Notes: generated from the sequence alone by a model not told the origin. A stretch of DNA of 64,000 nucleotides from Paenibacillus kribbensis (GCF_002240415.1 NZ_CP020028.1:3621501-3685500), one strand, 5' to 3'; numbered from the stretch's first letter, positions 16,407 to 24,605 are shown. Numbers and translations: made by a program.

Positions 16407-17105
16407 TTAGGATAGCTGTGGGTATATCGCAGCAACACCGCCGGCGAGATTGCTTTGAACAGTGCGGCTTACGTCGTCGGCGACAATTTCAAAGCTATCG
16501 CACTCTATACCATCAATAGCAATTTTTGCAATATCCGCGGGGTTGGATTTGGGAGCTTCAACACCTGCCGTCATGTCTGTATCCATAAATCCCACATGCA
16601 AGCTGGCAACTCTCACATTTTGAGGATACAGATTTAAGCGCAGTACGTTTGTCAGTCCCCACTCCGCTGCCTTTGCAGCCGTATACGCGCCTTCATTTCC
16701 CATACTAACCCAAGATAATACGGAAAGAATATTCAGAATTGAACCCCCGCCATTCTTTGCAATATTAGGTGCGAAAGCACGAACCATGGATAGTGTACCA
16801 AAGACGTGTGTATTAAACTCCAAATGTATTTTATCGAGATCTCCGTCAAGCAAAGAAGCGCCTGTAGACGTGCCTGCATTATTGATCAGAAGCGTAACAT
16901 CCTTAGCTGCCACGGCAGCTGCAGCTACCTCTTGAGGGTTGGTAATATCAAGTTTTACAGGTATTACACCAGGAATGTCAACGGAATCCGGATTTCTTGC
17001 ACCAGCATAAACCTTAGCCCCTCTGGATAGAAGTTCAAGCGCAAGATGGCGACCAAGACCTCGGTTCGCACCCGTGACAAAGGCTACTTGTTCAGAGATA
17101 TTCAT
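16407..17105 (-). CDS. Short-chain dehydrogenase/reductase
   Basis: This 232-residue classical SDR has the nucleotide-binding TGANRGLGRH near residues 10-19 and NNAG near 75. The active site has Ser in ILSVLS and the YTAAK catalytic pair near 141-145. The Arg/Asn pattern after the Rossmann loop does not decide NAD against NADP. AAAGGAG lies 8 bases before the ATG. Two tandem promoter-operator modules of the local TetR type lie upstream (17143-17170 and 17237-17265), so repression by the neighbouring TetR proteins is likely. The substrate is unknown. Confidence 0.9.
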   Translation of the reverse strand: MNISEQVAFVTGANRGLGRHLALELLSRGAKVYAGARNPDSVDIPGVIPVKLDITNPQEVAAAAVAAKDVTLLINNAGTSTGASLLDGDLDKIHLEFNTHVFGTLSMVRAFAPNIAKNGGGSILNILSVLSWVSMGNEGAYTAAKAAEWGLTNVLRLNLYPQNVRVASLHVGFMDTDMTAGVEAPKSNPADIAKIAIDGIECDSFEIVADDVSRTVQSNLAGGVAAIYPQLS

Positions 17106-17142
17106 TTTTATGTGCTCCTTTTATTGTTTTTGGTTACAACAG

Positions 17143-17170
17143 ATTATAAAAGAACGGTCATTCTAGTAAA
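17143..17170 (-). promoter_or_regulatory. Promoter with TetR-type operator in spacer
   Basis: On the minus strand TTTACT, a 16-bp spacer holding AGAATGACCGTTCT, then TATAAT. The near-palindromic operator fills the spacer, a design that gives strong repression. It lies 38 bp upstream of the SDR start at 17105. Confidence 0.65.
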
Positions 17171-17236
17171 GTTAAAAAAATAAATACTGGTATTGTATCT
17201 AATAGTTTCTATGCCATTTCATTTCCCCTCATCATC

Positions 17237-17265
17237 AATATAACATATCGAGAACGATTGGTAAA
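17237..17265 (-). promoter_or_regulatory. Promoter with TetR-type operator in spacer
   Basis: On the minus strand TTTACC, a 17-bp spacer starting AATCGTTCTCGATATGT, then TATATT. It is nearly identical to the modules at 22836-22864 and 24606-24634. It is the distal promoter of the SDR gene at 16407-17105. Confidence 0.6.
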
Positions 17266-17351
17266 GAATTTTTTCTTGCATAATTCGTTATTAAAGCACC
17301 ACTGATCTTCGCTATTCAGATCAGCGGCTTTAAGATACATATTTTTCCTTT

Positions 17352-17924
17352 TCAATCTAAAATGCTCAGTGCGGTATTAATAATACCCGATAGCTTCTCT
17401 TGATTAGTTGCTGTTTTGACCATCGTACGTAATCCTAACCAAACATTCATGAAGTAATGAGAAAGAGCTTCAGGGTCAAGACGAGCTTTGATTTCACCTG
17501 TTTGTTGACCAAAAAGGATAAGATTATATAACGACTTCTCCATTTTTGAATAGCTATCTTCAACAAAGGAGGAAACTTCTGGATCTAATACTCCCAGCTC
17601 CACACCCGAATTTACGATGAAACACCCTTGGGGTTCTCCTTCTTTCTCTAGCGAGTATTCAAAAAATTGTCGAATTAATTCCTTAACCGGTTCTTGCTTC
17701 TCAACCAATAATCTCATTTCGTTACTTTGAATAGCCTCGTATCGTTTGAGTGCATTCATAAATAAAGCATGCTTATCCCCAAAAGTATCATAGATGCTTC
17801 TTCTATGAATTCCCATAAAGTCAACCAATTCTTGCATCGAGGTTTTCTCGTACCCTTGCATCCAAAAGAGTTGTACCGCTTTATCTAATACTTCATTCAC
17901 TTCAAATTCTTTATATCTTGCCAT
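17352..17924 (-). CDS. TetR/AcrR family regulator
   Basis: This 190-residue regulator has an N-terminal helix-turn-helix (YEKTSMQELVDFMGIHRRSIYDTFGDKHALF, residues about 25-55) and an all-helical ligand domain. It closely resembles the TetR protein at 22237-22815, so the two are local paralogues. It belongs to the subgroup with a GCF(I/M)VNS motif after the HTH, as in LmrA/YxaF-type repressors. The frame is open to 17942, but TGAGGTGATGATA places the start at ATG 17924. An imperfect palindrome (TGAATTG-AAAAA-CAGTTCA, 17957-17974) lies upstream and may be its own operator. It probably controls the neighbouring oxidoreductases in response to an electrophile or drug. Confidence 0.88.
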   Translation of the reverse strand: MARYKEFEVNEVLDKAVQLFWMQGYEKTSMQELVDFMGIHRRSIYDTFGDKHALFMNALKRYEAIQSNEMRLLVEKQEPVKELIRQFFEYSLEKEGEPQGCFIVNSGVELGVLDPEVSSFVEDSYSKMEKSLYNLILFGQQTGEIKARLDPEALSHYFMNVWLGLRTMVKTATNQEKLSGIINTALSILD

Positions 17925-18024
17925 TATCATCACCTCATGCATTCATTATACATTTAAGTGAATTGAAAAACAGTTCAATTGCCAACTTTATGTTGTTGAT
18001 TCTCCCGCTCGTATTATGTCACCC

Positions 18025-19038
18025 TTAAAAATTAATAATAACCTTCCCTTTTGGACGTCCATTTGCGACTAATTCTAGCGCTTCATTTACGTTGTTTATG
18101 GTAAATATTGTTGGATAAATTGGTGGAACAATGTTGTTTTTTTCAATGATTTTGGTAATTTCTTTTAGTTGTGCGCCGTCAGAACGAACGAAGATAAAGC
18201 GGTATTCCACGTCATGTTTCTTGGCTTTGTTGTCATACTTTGCGCCAACAACAGAAAATAGCTTTTGTTTCCACCATGGAAAATTATTGTCTTCTGCGAA
18301 ACGTTTATTGGGTCCTGTACGGAGAGAGAGCAATCTTCCGCCCGGTTTAATGATTTTTAATTCATTGTTAAATTCTTCGGCTCCCAAGGTATCAATCACA
18401 TAATCGACATTCGACAACAAGTCAACATAGTTTTCTTTTGTGTAATCCAAATATTGGTCTGCACCAATCTCCAAAGTGCGTTCGCGTGCTTGTGCGTTGC
18501 CACTAACAATGACATTTAGACCCATTGCCTTTGCGATTGGGACAGCCATTTGACCAAAGCTACCCGATCCACCTGGAATGAAAACAGATTTACCAGACCG
18601 TGCCTCAAGTTCTTCATGCAGACCTTGATACGCTGTGAGTCCAGTCAATGCTGCAGCAGCGGCTTCCACGTAGGATAAGTTTTTTGGCATAAGAGCAATA
18701 GCCGCAGCATCAATTGCTGCATATTCCGCAAAAGCACCAATTTTTTTCAGTGGGAGACGTGTATAGATATCGTCTCCTACGTGAAAATCTGTCACATTTT
18801 TTCCGACTTTTTCGATAACGCCTGCCAATTCATTACCAAGCGTTAATGGGAAATCATAATTTTGAATCAGTTTCACGCTACCTGTGATAACTAACATTTC
18901 GAGTGGATTGACCGCCGCGGCTTTAACCTTTACCAAAACTTCGTTGTCATTGATTTCTGGAATTGGAATATTATTAACTTCCGCATGGATCTTTTTTGAG
19001 TACTCGGTGATCTGAGCTGCTTTCATGAGTGTTTTCAT
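18025..19038 (-). CDS. Medium-chain NADP-dependent oxidoreductase, zinc-free type
   Basis: This 337-residue protein of the quinone-reductase-like branch of MDR has a GroES-like N-terminal fold (VKVKAAAVNPLE, then NELAGVIEKVG). The nucleotide loop is GGSGSFGQMAVPIAKAMG near residues 154-171. The catalytic zinc ligands (GHE and the four-Cys lobe) are absent, so reduction of enones or quinones is more likely than alcohol oxidation. A hydride-transfer role in carbonyl detoxification suits the cluster. AAAGGGTGATG precedes ATG 19038; a second ATG at 19026 is an alternative. Immediately upstream lies a fragment of an OYE gene, so the promoter region of this gene has been rearranged. Confidence 0.88.
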   Translation of the reverse strand: MKTLMKAAQITEYSKKIHAEVNNIPIPEINDNEVLVKVKAAAVNPLEMLVITGSVKLIQNYDFPLTLGNELAGVIEKVGKNVTDFHVGDDIYTRLPLKKIGAFAEYAAIDAAAIALMPKNLSYVEAAAAALTGLTAYQGLHEELEARSGKSVFIPGGSGSFGQMAVPIAKAMGLNVIVSGNAQARERTLEIGADQYLDYTKENYVDLLSNVDYVIDTLGAEEFNNELKIIKPGGRLLSLRTGPNKRFAEDNNFPWWKQKLFSVVGAKYDNKAKKHDVEYRFIFVRSDGAQLKEITKIIEKNNIVPPIYPTIFTINNVNEALELVANGRPKGKVIINF

Positions 19039-19049
19039 TTTTATTCATC

Positions 19050-19118
19050 ACCCTTTCTTTCTGCTCCAATTTCTTCGACAATAGCATTCACTACTTCAGT
19101 TAGAAAGCGAGTGCGATA
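19050..19118 (-). pseudogene. Fragment of an old yellow enzyme gene
   Basis: The minus strand encodes YRTRFLTEVVNAIVEEIGAE, matching the ENRARF...EVAKAIIDEIGAER core of the intact OYE gene just upstream (19203-20282). A stop codon precedes it and the frame runs into the MDR gene's ribosome site. It is the remnant of a second, deleted OYE copy. Confidence 0.65.
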
Positions 19119-19147
19119 TTACAAGTCGATTACTCACGGATAAGTTT

Positions 19148-19176
19148 ATGGCGTACAATTTTTAGTTGTACGCCAT
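19148..19176. terminator. Terminator after OYE gene
   Basis: A perfect 11-bp stem (ATGGCGTACAA/TTGTACGCCAT) with a 7-base loop lies 27 bp after the OYE stop codon, followed on the minus strand by an A/T-rich stretch. Confidence 0.65.
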
Positions 19177-19202
19177 TTCTTAGCATTACTGCTGAGCTAT
19201 AC

Positions 19203-20282
19203 TTACCCCTTCTGAGATTCTAATTCTTTCATTGTAGGATAATCCGTATAGCCCTTGCTTCCGCCACCAAAGAATGTTGCAGGATCTGCTTCATTCAACG
19301 GCGCACCTTTTTGAAGTCGTTCCACTAAATCTGGATTAGCCAATGACCATACACCAACGGGTACCAGATCAGCAAGACCACTATCGATATCAACGCTAAG
19401 ATCTTCCAGTGCCCGTCCAGCCCGATTTACTAACAATGGATTCGTCCATAGGGAACGAATGTCTTGAAGCAGTTCTTCGTTTCCGAGGTGCATAATATGA
19501 AGGTAAGCTAAATTCAATTTAGCTAATTCTTGCGTCAGGTAACGGTAAAGATCAGGACCTTGTTCACCATCTTGAATCCCACCAAGAGGTGTCCCTGGCG
19601 AAATACGGAAGCCTGTTCTCTCTGCTCCAATCTCGTCAATGATGGCTTTTGCTACTTCAATGGCGAAGCGAGCACGATTTTCTATAGAGCCACCATATTC
19701 ATCCGTCCGCGTATTCGAACTTTCTCCGATAAATTGATTAATCAGATAACCATTTGCTCCATGAATTTCAACACCATCAGCTCCTGCTGCAATAGCTGCC
19801 GCCGCGGCTTTACGATAATCTGCAATGGTCATTTGAATATCTTCTTTACTCAACTCACGTGGTACGGGAATGTCCTGCATGCCTGTAGCCGTAAACATTT
19901 CTACTCCTGGTGCGATTGCAGAAGGTGCAACGGGCTGCCGATGATGGGGTGTATTGTCGGGGTGCGACATACGACCGGCATGCATTAATTGGATATAAAT
20001 ATATCCGCCTGCTTCATGCACTGCATCTGTAACCTTTTTCCACCCTTCAATATGCTTTTCCGTATAGATCCCTGGTGTCCATAAGTAACCTTGACCATCA
20101 TCTGACGGTTGTACACCTTCAGTAATAATAAGTCCCATGGATGCGCGCTGGGCATAATAAAGGGAAGCCTGCTCTCCCGGTGTACCATCTTCTTGTGCTC
20201 GACTACGTGTCATTGGCGCCATCGCTAACCGATGAGGCAATTCCATTTTTCCAATTCTTGTTTTGCTCCATAATTTCCCCAC
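19203..20282 (-). CDS. Old yellow enzyme family alkene reductase (FMN)
   Basis: This 359-residue flavin enzyme of the OYE/NemA group reduces activated C=C bonds of enones, nitro-olefins and similar electrophiles with NAD(P)H. The N-terminal MAPMTRSRA, the substrate-binding HGANGYLINQF (in place of the His-Asn pair), the proton-donor loop region and RARFAIEVAKAIIDEIG are all in order, and the length is that of NemA-like proteins. GTG 20282 has GGAGG 7 bases upstream. It is 46 bp from the next SDR gene on the same strand (20329-21081), so a two-gene transcript from the promoter at 21175-21203 is likely. Confidence 0.93.
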   Translation of the reverse strand: MGKLWSKTRIGKMELPHRLAMAPMTRSRAQEDGTPGEQASLYYAQRASMGLIITEGVQPSDDGQGYLWTPGIYTEKHIEGWKKVTDAVHEAGGYIYIQLMHAGRMSHPDNTPHHRQPVAPSAIAPGVEMFTATGMQDIPVPRELSKEDIQMTIADYRKAAAAAIAAGADGVEIHGANGYLINQFIGESSNTRTDEYGGSIENRARFAIEVAKAIIDEIGAERTGFRISPGTPLGGIQDGEQGPDLYRYLTQELAKLNLAYLHIMHLGNEELLQDIRSLWTNPLLVNRAGRALEDLSVDIDSGLADLVPVGVWSLANPDLVERLQKGAPLNEADPATFFGGGSKGYTDYPTMKELESQKG

Positions 20283-20328
20283 TTTTATTCCTCCTACTCA
20301 AATCAGTTGCACAGATGTACAATTGGAT

Positions 20329-21081
20329 TTAAAATTCTGAAATTATCGGATAGATTTGCCCTCTCAAATTGAAATCATAGTTCTGGTCTACAATTCCTAC
20401 CACTTCGTTGCTATCATAAAGATCCACCATGAATCCCGCCATTTGCTTGGCAGTATGATACTTGGGCATGTTGGCTTTGTAATCATAATCTTCGACATCA
20501 ATTGATTTTTTCACAAATTCAGTTTCCGTGATGGCTGGTGCTAAAATTTTCGCCTTTAACTTTGCACCTTTCAGTTCCAGTTCTTTGGCAAGCCCTTCAG
20601 TGAAGGCACTAACATAATATTTCGATGCAGAATAAGCAACACTGCCTACAGCGATAGCATATCCAAGTGCTGAAGATACGTTAATTAACTGAGTACCTTC
20701 TACATCAGCATAGTCTCTCACATATAGTGTAGAAAGAATGGTCAAGGATTCGATGTTAACACGCAGCATAGTCTCCACTTTTTCCAGCTTCTGATCAGCA
20801 ACAAAGGAGCCTTCTCCAAGCCCTGCATTATTAATCCATGTCTCGATTTGATATTCCTTTAAATCGTTATACAGGGTATAGGCCTGATCAGTAACCGACA
20901 GGTCACTTGTAAGAATAACAACGTCTAAATCAGAATTTATTTCCTGAATTTTTGATTTAAGCTCTTCTAATTTATCCAATCTTCTAGCTACAATAATCAG
21001 GTTTTTGCCCCGAGCCGCAAACGCCAATGCTGTCTCATAACCTATTCCTGAACTTGCTCCTGTAATAACTGTATACTTCAT
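20329..21081 (-). CDS. Short-chain dehydrogenase/reductase
   Basis: This 250-residue SDR has GASSGIGYETA near residues 8-18, NNAGLG near 84, Ser in INVSSALG and YSASKYY as the catalytic Tyr-Lys pair. It belongs to the DltE/YqjQ-like branch and is clearly paralogous to the SDR at 21278-22063. AAGGGAG precedes the ATG. A promoter-operator module (21175-21203) and a perfect 14-bp palindrome AGAATGATCATTCT (21121-21134) lie upstream, placing it under the local TetR control. The substrate is unknown. Confidence 0.9.
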   Translation of the reverse strand: MKYTVITGASSGIGYETALAFAARGKNLIIVARRLDKLEELKSKIQEINSDLDVVILTSDLSVTDQAYTLYNDLKEYQIETWINNAGLGEGSFVADQKLEKVETMLRVNIESLTILSTLYVRDYADVEGTQLINVSSALGYAIAVGSVAYSASKYYVSAFTEGLAKELELKGAKLKAKILAPAITETEFVKKSIDVEDYDYKANMPKYHTAKQMAGFMVDLYDSNEVVGIVDQNYDFNLRGQIYPIISEF

Positions 21082-21120
21082 ACGATTCTCCCTTTTAAGA
21101 AATATTGTTTTGATAATTGA

Positions 21121-21134
21121 AGAATGATCATTCT
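21121..21134. promoter_or_regulatory. Perfect palindromic TetR-type operator
   Basis: AGAATGATCATTCT is a perfect 14-bp palindrome 40 bp upstream of the SDR start at 21081. The same sequence recurs at 24495-24508, and variants sit inside the other promoter modules of this cluster. Confidence 0.6.
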
Positions 21135-21174
21135 ATTTTAGTGATAAAAGAACGGTTAGATCTAACTTGGACTA

Positions 21175-21203
21175 AGCATATCATTTCTAGAACGATCAGT
21201 AAA
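21175..21203 (-). promoter_or_regulatory. Promoter with TetR-type operator in spacer
   Basis: On the minus strand TTTACT, a 17-bp spacer starting GATCGTTCTAG, then TATGCT. It drives the SDR (and probably OYE) genes downstream and belongs to the repeated module family. Confidence 0.6.
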
Positions 21204-21277
21204 GTATTTTTTATAAGAGGTAATAGTCTCTAACTTTTTATACTTATGCATTGCTTTGGATGTTATAGAAAATCAGG

Positions 21278-22063
21278 TCAGTGTCCCGTTCTGTTTTGTG
21301 TGGATCTAACCATACGAGTCACCAATTTGCGTGGCAGCAACCTCGGAATGAGCGACATTAATCGGTTTCGAGCCCCTGGTATGATGATTGTCTTGCCGCG
21401 TAAGAAGCCTCGATACCCTTCCTCAGCCACCTGACCCGCCTCCATGATAGCACCACTCTGGAACAGTTTCGAATCACCCATACCCGAACGATCAACGAAG
21501 CCGGTTGACGTAAGTCCCGGACATAGCGCCGTCACAGTCACACCCGTGCCGCTCAGCTCGTTTTCAAGAGCCTCGGTGAACGACAGCACATACGCCTTCG
21601 TCGCGTAGTAAATCGACATCATAGGTCCCGGAAAAAAAGCCACCAATGAAGCCACATTCATCACGCCCCCTTGACCCCGTTTGACCATATCTGGCAAGAA
21701 CAGCTTCGTCATAATCGTCAGAGCCTTTATATTGACATCAATCATATTCGTCTCTTGCTCCAACTTCGTCTCCAAAAATGTCCCGTACAAACCGAAGCCG
21801 GCATTATTGACAAGATAGTCAACGACGATCCCCTTCTCCTTGAGCTCCGCGAAAATCTCCTCCGGTACGCCGTGTGACGCGACATCCTTGGCGATGACCG
21901 TCGCTTGGATGCCATGTTTTTTCCGATATTCCTTCGCAAGCTCCAAAAGCTTCCCCTCACTACGCGCCACCAGTACTAAATTAAATCCATCCTTGGCGAA
22001 ACGATCCGCCAACTCTTTACCAATCCCGCCCGATACTCCCGTGATAAGTACAGTTTTTCTCAT
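21278..22063 (-). CDS. Short-chain dehydrogenase/reductase (DltE-like)
   Basis: This 261-residue SDR has TGVSGGIGKELA near residues 7-18, NNAGFGLYG near 85-93, Ser in MNVASLVAF and the YYATKAYVLSF catalytic region. A C-terminal hydrophobic and basic tail (LMSLIPRLLPRKLVTRMV) suggests membrane association. It is related to the SDR at 20329-21081. The ribosome site AAGAGGTGAG lies before ATG 22063. A promoter-operator module at 22188-22215 lies 125 bp upstream, so it is transcribed separately from the TetR gene that precedes it. Confidence 0.9.
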   Translation of the reverse strand: MRKTVLITGVSGGIGKELADRFAKDGFNLVLVARSEGKLLELAKEYRKKHGIQATVIAKDVASHGVPEEIFAELKEKGIVVDYLVNNAGFGLYGTFLETKLEQETNMIDVNIKALTIMTKLFLPDMVKRGQGGVMNVASLVAFFPGPMMSIYYATKAYVLSFTEALENELSGTGVTVTALCPGLTSTGFVDRSGMGDSKLFQSGAIMEAGQVAEEGYRGFLRGKTIIIPGARNRLMSLIPRLLPRKLVTRMVRSTQNRTGH

Positions 22064-22187
22064 CTTACAAGCTCACCTCTTTTTTAGTGTAAACGTTAAA
22101 CTGTTTTGCATCGTTTTCTAACTCGGATTGTTCATTTGAATGTTAGTTATCCGTACAAACCGAATTGTCAAGAAGCTAAAAAGACTA

Positions 22188-22215
22188 AACATATGGGAAT
22201 GATTATTCTAGTAAT
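22188..22215 (-). promoter_or_regulatory. Promoter with TetR-type operator in spacer
   Basis: On the minus strand ATTACT, a 16-bp spacer with AGAATAATCATTCC, then TATGTT. It lies between the TetR stop and the SDR gene at 21278-22063. Confidence 0.55.
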
Positions 22216-22236
22216 GCCAAAAAAATAATAATCTAA

Positions 22237-22815
22237 TTATTTTTCTAAAGTCCTCATTGATATGTTGGCTATACGGTGAAGTTTCTCTCTGGGAATCGAG
22301 GTTCTTGCCATACTCCTCAACCCAACCCCTACATTATGCAGATATTCCGCCAATTCCCCGGCGTCGTAATCAGAGGTGAATTCACCTTCCCGCTGCCCCC
22401 AAAGGATTATTTCCTTGAGCAGTTGCTCTGCTTTTGTGAACGCCTCAGTAGACTTGTCATTAACATCGGCATCGCGCGCAGCCAACTCCACCGCCGAATT
22501 TACCATTAAGCAGCCTGAAGGCGAGTCCTCTCCCCCACAGATCAGGATGCCAACAACAGATTGGAGTGCTTCCATAGCAGTTTTGGAGCGTTTAACTCCT
22601 CTTGAAAGAGAAGCACTGATTTTACTGTCATAACGATCCAGCGCCATCAGAAAAAGCGTATGTTTGTCTCCAAATGTGTCATATAAGCTTCTGCGATGGA
22701 TTCCCATATGCTTAACCAGATCTGTCATGGAGGTCTTCTCGTAGCCCTGTTCCCAAAATAGCCGCATCGCCTTATCCAATACCTCGGTTTCATCAAACTC
22801 CTTATTTCTTGACAT
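22237..22815 (-). CDS. TetR/AcrR family regulator
   Basis: This 192-residue paralogue of the TetR protein at 17352-17924 has an HTH (YEKTSMTDLVKHMGIHRRSLYDTFGDKHTLF) that differs at only a few positions. The ligand domain contains the same GCLMVNSAVE element and ends LRSMARTSIPREKLHRIANI. GGAGGGA lies 7 bases before ATG 22815. Its own promoter module (22836-22864) carries the shared operator, which suggests autoregulation. The near-identical recognition helices suggest that both TetR proteins can compete for the same operators. Confidence 0.9.
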   Translation of the reverse strand: MSRNKEFDETEVLDKAMRLFWEQGYEKTSMTDLVKHMGIHRRSLYDTFGDKHTLFLMALDRYDSKISASLSRGVKRSKTAMEALQSVVGILICGGEDSPSGCLMVNSAVELAARDADVNDKSTEAFTKAEQLLKEIILWGQREGEFTSDYDAGELAEYLHNVGVGLRSMARTSIPREKLHRIANISMRTLEK

Positions 22816-22835
22816 CTCAGTTCCCTCCTGTTAAT

Positions 22836-22864
22836 AATTTAACATATTGAGAACGATCAGTAAA
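22836..22864 (-). promoter_or_regulatory. Promoter with TetR-type operator in spacer
   Basis: On the minus strand TTTACT, a 17-bp spacer starting GATCGTTCTCAATATGT, then TAAATT. It lies 21 bp before the TetR start and fits negative autoregulation. Confidence 0.6.
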
Positions 22865-22900
22865 GAAAAAACATATTACATACGCTTTGTCATCCTCACC

Positions 22901-23001
22901 ATTAGTACAGCATTAGATTTAAAGCTGTAGGAACGAAACGTTGAGGAGTTGGCATCGAATTGATGCCATAAGCTCAGTATTAGTTCTGATGCTGTACTAA
23001 T
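22901..23001. repeat. 101-bp element with 13-bp terminal inverted repeats
   Basis: Perfect 13-bp inverted ends (ATTAGTACAGCAT/ATGCTGTACTAAT) enclose 75 bases that contain a smaller hairpin (GGCATC-GAATT-GATGCC). It adjoins the TetR fragment at 23010-23082 exactly where homology to TetR ends. No clear target-site duplication is visible. It may be a small non-autonomous mobile element or a structured RNA. Confidence 0.45.
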
Positions 23002-23009
23002 ATGCTCTC

Positions 23010-23082
23010 ATTCCCATCAATTCATGCATTGAATCTTTTCCATAACCTTGGCCAAAACAGATGCATTGCTTTACCTCATTAA
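23010..23082 (-). pseudogene. Fragment of a TetR regulator gene
   Basis: With one frameshift the minus strand encodes KAMHLFW, then QGYGKDSMHELMGM. This matches KAMRLFWEQGYEKTSMTDLVKHMG at the start of the neighbouring TetR proteins. Homology stops beside the inverted-repeat element at 22901-23001. It is a dead third TetR copy. Confidence 0.65.
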
Positions 23083-23181
23083 CTCAATTGAATGATAAGC
23101 AGCTTGAAAGTAAAACATTAAAACATAAAATCAAGCATTTCCGCTTGATTTTATGTTTTTAGAGTTGCAATCTTAATATGT

Positions 23182-24219
23182 TTACTCTTTGATTCTTCGC
23201 TTGTCTGCTTCTAACCAATCAGGAGTCCATCCTTTTTCCATTGCATCCAGGGTCACACCTGGTGGAACAATCGTATCTATCGCATCAAGTACATCATTGC
23301 TTAATCGAATGTCACTACCTTTAAAGGTTTCCCGGAGCTGCTCGATCGTTCTAGCCCCAATAATAGCAGAAGTTATGGAAGGATGGGATTGTGTAAATGC
23401 CATGGCAAGATGCGGTAAAGTTAACCCCGCTTCATCTGCTAGTATTTGAAGCTTTGCTATGACTTCAAACTTGGTCCGGTTTTCTTCCCGATTAGGGTCA
23501 ACAATTGATTTTAAGCTTCCCGCAAAGGTGGCTGCTCTTGAGTCGGAGGAGTACGATTCCCCAAATCGGTATTTACCAGTTAATAAACCACCTGAAAGTG
23601 GGCTCCAAACCAAAACGCCCATTCCGTATTTTGCTGTGGCAGCAAGCAAATCGAATTCAATACTTCGGTTTAAAATGGAATACGGGGATTGCTCAGAGAC
23701 AAAACGTGCTACATTTTTGCGTTCGCTAGTCCATTGAGCTTCTGTTACTTGCCATGCTTGAAAGTTTGATGTGCCAATGTAGCGAATCTTCCCTTCTCTG
23801 ACCAGATCCGTAAGCGCATCAAGAGTTTCTTCAATATCGGTATGAACATCCGGCAGATGTAGTTGATACAAATCGATATAATCGGTCTGAAGTCTTCGTA
23901 AACTATCCTCTACAGCTCGTTTAATCCAATATTTTGAGCTTCCAGATTGATTGGGTCCACTGCCCATGGGAAAACCACCTTTAGTGGCCAGAAGTATATC
24001 CTCCCTGCGTCCTTTTAGTAGTTCACCTAAAATTTCTTCTGCTTGACCACTTGAGTAGACATCCGCAGTATCGATCAGGTTGACTCCTGCAGCCAAAGCT
24101 TCATCCAGAATGGGTTCACACTCTTTCTTCGTGTTGTTTCCCCAAAAGCCAAATGTACCAGTACCTAATACAAAACTGCTTACTTTAAGACCTGTATTAC
24201 CTAATACACGATATTCCAT
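23182..24219 (-). CDS. Aldo/keto reductase
   Basis: This 345-residue NADPH-dependent (beta/alpha)8 reductase has the catalytic Asp in NLIDTADVYSSGQAEEILG, Lys in DILLATKGGFP and Tyr in the same Asp-Tyr segment. YIDLYQLHLPD, YIGTSNF and VSEQSPYSILNR complete the AKR signature, and IIGARTIEQL is the cofactor loop. It is closest in layout to YajO/general-stress AKRs. The frame starts at TTG 24225, but AAGGAATG fits ATG 24219. An operator variant (AGAACAATCATTCT, 24276-24289) lies 57 bp upstream, linking it to the TetR group. Confidence 0.92.
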   Translation of the reverse strand: MEYRVLGNTGLKVSSFVLGTGTFGFWGNNTKKECEPILDEALAAGVNLIDTADVYSSGQAEEILGELLKGRREDILLATKGGFPMGSGPNQSGSSKYWIKRAVEDSLRRLQTDYIDLYQLHLPDVHTDIEETLDALTDLVREGKIRYIGTSNFQAWQVTEAQWTSERKNVARFVSEQSPYSILNRSIEFDLLAATAKYGMGVLVWSPLSGGLLTGKYRFGESYSSDSRAATFAGSLKSIVDPNREENRTKFEVIAKLQILADEAGLTLPHLAMAFTQSHPSITSAIIGARTIEQLRETFKGSDIRLSNDVLDAIDTIVPPGVTLDAMEKGWTPDWLEADKRRIKE

Positions 24220-24275
24220 CTTCAATCATTCCTTTCTGTTCGTTAATATTGTTAGTTTCTTTTTATTCAAAATTT

Positions 24276-24289
24276 AGAACAATCATTCT
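24276..24289. promoter_or_regulatory. TetR-type operator upstream of aldo/keto reductase
   Basis: AGAACAATCATTCT is a one-mismatch variant of the palindromic operator, 57 bp before the aldo/keto reductase start. A weak -35 (TATACT) adjoins it but the -10 is poor. Confidence 0.5.
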
Positions 24290-24533
24290 AGTATATGGAC
24301 GGAACTTTCTCTATCCTTTACATGCCCAAGAGTTTGCTCCACTGGAATCCCTGGGGCGTTAAGGTTCTAATAGAACAGATTCCTCTACCATAACCAATAG
24401 GAACAGGTTGTACCAGGCCTCCTCTACTTGATCTGGATCAAAGCCTGTACCTTTCTTAACTGTTCATCCTTTTTTGTGCTACTCACAACATTAAAGAATG
24501 ATCATTCTAAAAAACGAGCAAGTAACTATTTCC

Positions 24534-24581
24534 TTAAGAGGTAGCAACTGCTATCTCAATAAATCCTTCACTTCTTGCCAT
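24534..24581 (-). pseudogene. TetR gene reduced to 15 codons
   Basis: A good ribosome site (AAAGGAG) and ATG open a frame reading MARSEGFIEIAVATS and then stop. The start resembles MARYKEFEVNEVLDKAV of the intact TetR. Its promoter-operator module at 24606-24634 is intact, so transcription and initiation signals survive without a gene. Confidence 0.55.
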
Positions 24582-24605
24582 TACATTCTCCTTTCTCGCG
24601 TCATC

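Noticed and set aside
22901..23001. Claim of a proven MITE
   Set aside because: The ends are perfect inverted repeats, but no target duplication or second copy is visible, so it is kept only as a repeat.
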